This document shows, one piece after another, positions 62,594-64,000 of a stretch of DNA of 64,000 bases; the first letter of the stretch is position 1; the number at the start of each line of letters is the position of its first letter. Position numbers and translations under genes: made by a program. The notes under the pieces were generated by a model that did no database searches, was not told where the DNA came from, and saw only the letters and a program-made list of their open reading frames with translations. Origin of the DNA: Tetrahymena elliotti 4EA (taxonomy: Eukaryota > Ciliophora > Oligohymenophorea > Hymenostomatida > Tetrahymenidae); the NCBI GenBank assembly GCA_000231825.2, contig JH720313.1, positions 189,522-253,521 of the forward strand, given 5' to 3'.

Positions 62594-63828
62594 AGAACAG
62601 GTATTTTAAGTTTAGAACAATTCTTTTAATTCATTGAAAAATAATTGAATATTTTAATATTTTTGAAGGCTTTTTCTGAGAAGCAATATTTTTGAATTTT
62701 GTAATTTTTTTAGAAATGAATAAGAATAAGATTGCGATCAAAACAAAACAACAGAAGTATCTATGCAAAATCTTAAATTAATTACTAATTTTAAAGCTAC
62801 TTTAAAATTTTTACTTTATAAAGAAAAATTAATACTAGAATAACAATAATAATTAATTTTTTAAAATTAAAAAATGAAATTTATTTTGGATTATTTATTT
62901 CATTACAACCTATTTATTCATTTTAAAAATTTTTCACCAAAAAATATTTTTGAAATAAAAATTTTATTTTTTACTATGAAAAAATTCTGAAATTAGGTAT
63001 TCAATAAATGAACATAATTTTATTAATAATAGATATCAGATTAAATTCGAAGATAGAATTTAGTAGGTAAATCACCAACATACAACTAGTTTGCAATTAT
63101 CCTTTCACCAATTAGATAATAAACATAAGAAAATAAAATCTAAGGCATAAGCTGGATATTTACAATAAGTGTTCAGCTATTTACTGCAATTTCATCTTTT
63201 TATTTTGAGCTTATGAAGAGATTAAGATATTTTTGTTTTGAATTTATATCAAATTACTTTAATAGTGTAAGAATCAAAGTAAAATTGTCAAGATGTTTAA
63301 ATAAAAGCATGAGAAAACTTAAATTAAATGGATATCAATATAAAATTATAATTTAGTCTATACTAATTTTTATTTAATTTGGCAAACATATATTAAATAA
63401 ATAAAAAAACATATTTTTATGATGGAGATATAAAAAAACGCTCCAAGTTGAAGCTAATGATAAGAATGAAAATAGAGATAATTAAATTAATAGTTCAATT
63501 TAGCTTATATGTAGGGAAGAATTATTAACAATTTGTAGCGGTCTATTAATTAATTAAATACTTAAGGTCGGTTAAGCTATTAACCAATCAATCAAGGAAT
63601 AAAAAAAAAAATCTTGAATTCATTTTTATATTTTTTGTGACACTAAAATAAAAATTAATTAATAAAATGAGTGAGTCTAGGATTATTGTAAAATTAATAG
63701 TTTGAAATTGATTTTTTGTTTGGCTTGAGTTGACTTACTTGGCTTGTCTTGATAAATTAATAAATTATTGACTTAGTTTGTTAGTAAAATAAATAAGCAA
63801 CTTAATAATAAGCAATCAAAAGAATTGA
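62594..63828. other. intergenic, AT-rich
   Basis: No gene is supported. Some tandem TTAATTAA-like stretches and a TTGACTT/TTGGCTTG-rich patch near 63720-63780 precede the last gene and may be part of its promoter. Confidence 0.4.
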
Positions 63829-64000
63829 ATGGAAGCTGTAAAAAATATAGAGAAAAACGATTAAGTTGAGCCAATAATAGATAAATAAGAAAGCTAATAA
63901 GAAAATATAATTGAACGAATTAATTAACACTATCAAAAATGCAATAAGCAGAGTGAGGAGGAAAATGAAATTGAAGAGAGAAAAGAAATTAATTTAAAAA
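63829..64000 (+). CDS. 5' end of an acidic Q/E-rich protein (partial)
   Basis: The ATG opens a frame without TGA to the window edge: MEAVKNIEKNDQVEPIIDKQ, then ESQQENIIERINQHYQKCNK and a Glu-rich run. The 57 visible residues are charged and Gln-rich, with helix-forming character. Too little is present to name the product. Confidence 0.6.

Overview
The window is nuclear DNA from an oligohymenophorean ciliate, most like Tetrahymena. TAA and TAG are read as glutamine and only TGA stops translation. The clearest proof is in the kinesin gene, where an in-frame TAA supplies the invariant Gln of the P-loop (YGQTGSGKT). Coding DNA is very AT-rich and the DNA between genes is richer still. Most introns are about 45-65 nt with GT...AG ends, some are longer, which argues against Paramecium (20-34 nt introns). 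Species, and macro- versus micronuclear origin, cannot be decided; no telomere repeat is present.

Left part (1-23 kb): the tail of a Q/N-rich protein; a large protein with two cyclic-nucleotide-binding domains; a TPR protein; a secreted CS-domain (p23-like) protein with a poly-Gln tail; a 149-residue EF-hand-like protein; an HRD1/gp78-like membrane RING-H2 E3 ligase; a membrane protein lying only 61 nt upstream of it; a coiled-coil protein; a two-span membrane protein; and the first member (A) of a four-span, six-cysteine membrane family.

Middle (23-37 kb): a gene-poor region shaped by local duplication. It holds two small divergent genes, two full copies and one truncated copy of an unrecognised family, a 120-bp fold-back element, an isolated 10-bp hairpin, and members B and C of the six-cysteine family as a recent tandem duplication that includes their 5' flanks.

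Right part (37-64 kb): a kinesin-1-like motor with 12 exons; an Ariadne-type RBR ubiquitin ligase; a Q-rich structural-type protein; a RasGEF; a small unrecognised protein; a seven-exon CIA30 (complex I assembly factor) gene; a doubtful long frame; a small ankyrin protein followed 5 nt later by another ORF; a partly resolved multi-exon gene; a small secreted protein; and the 5' end of another gene.

Functional themes are signalling (cNMP binding, RasGEF, EF-hand), ubiquitin (HRD1-like, RBR), cytoskeleton (kinesin, coiled coils) and membrane proteins. There is no sign of operons or a shared pathway. Most genes are divergent, convergent or separated by AT-rich spacers. Coordinates come from reading by eye, with the splice phase summed for each spliced gene. 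Function calls rest on motif recognition, not database searches.
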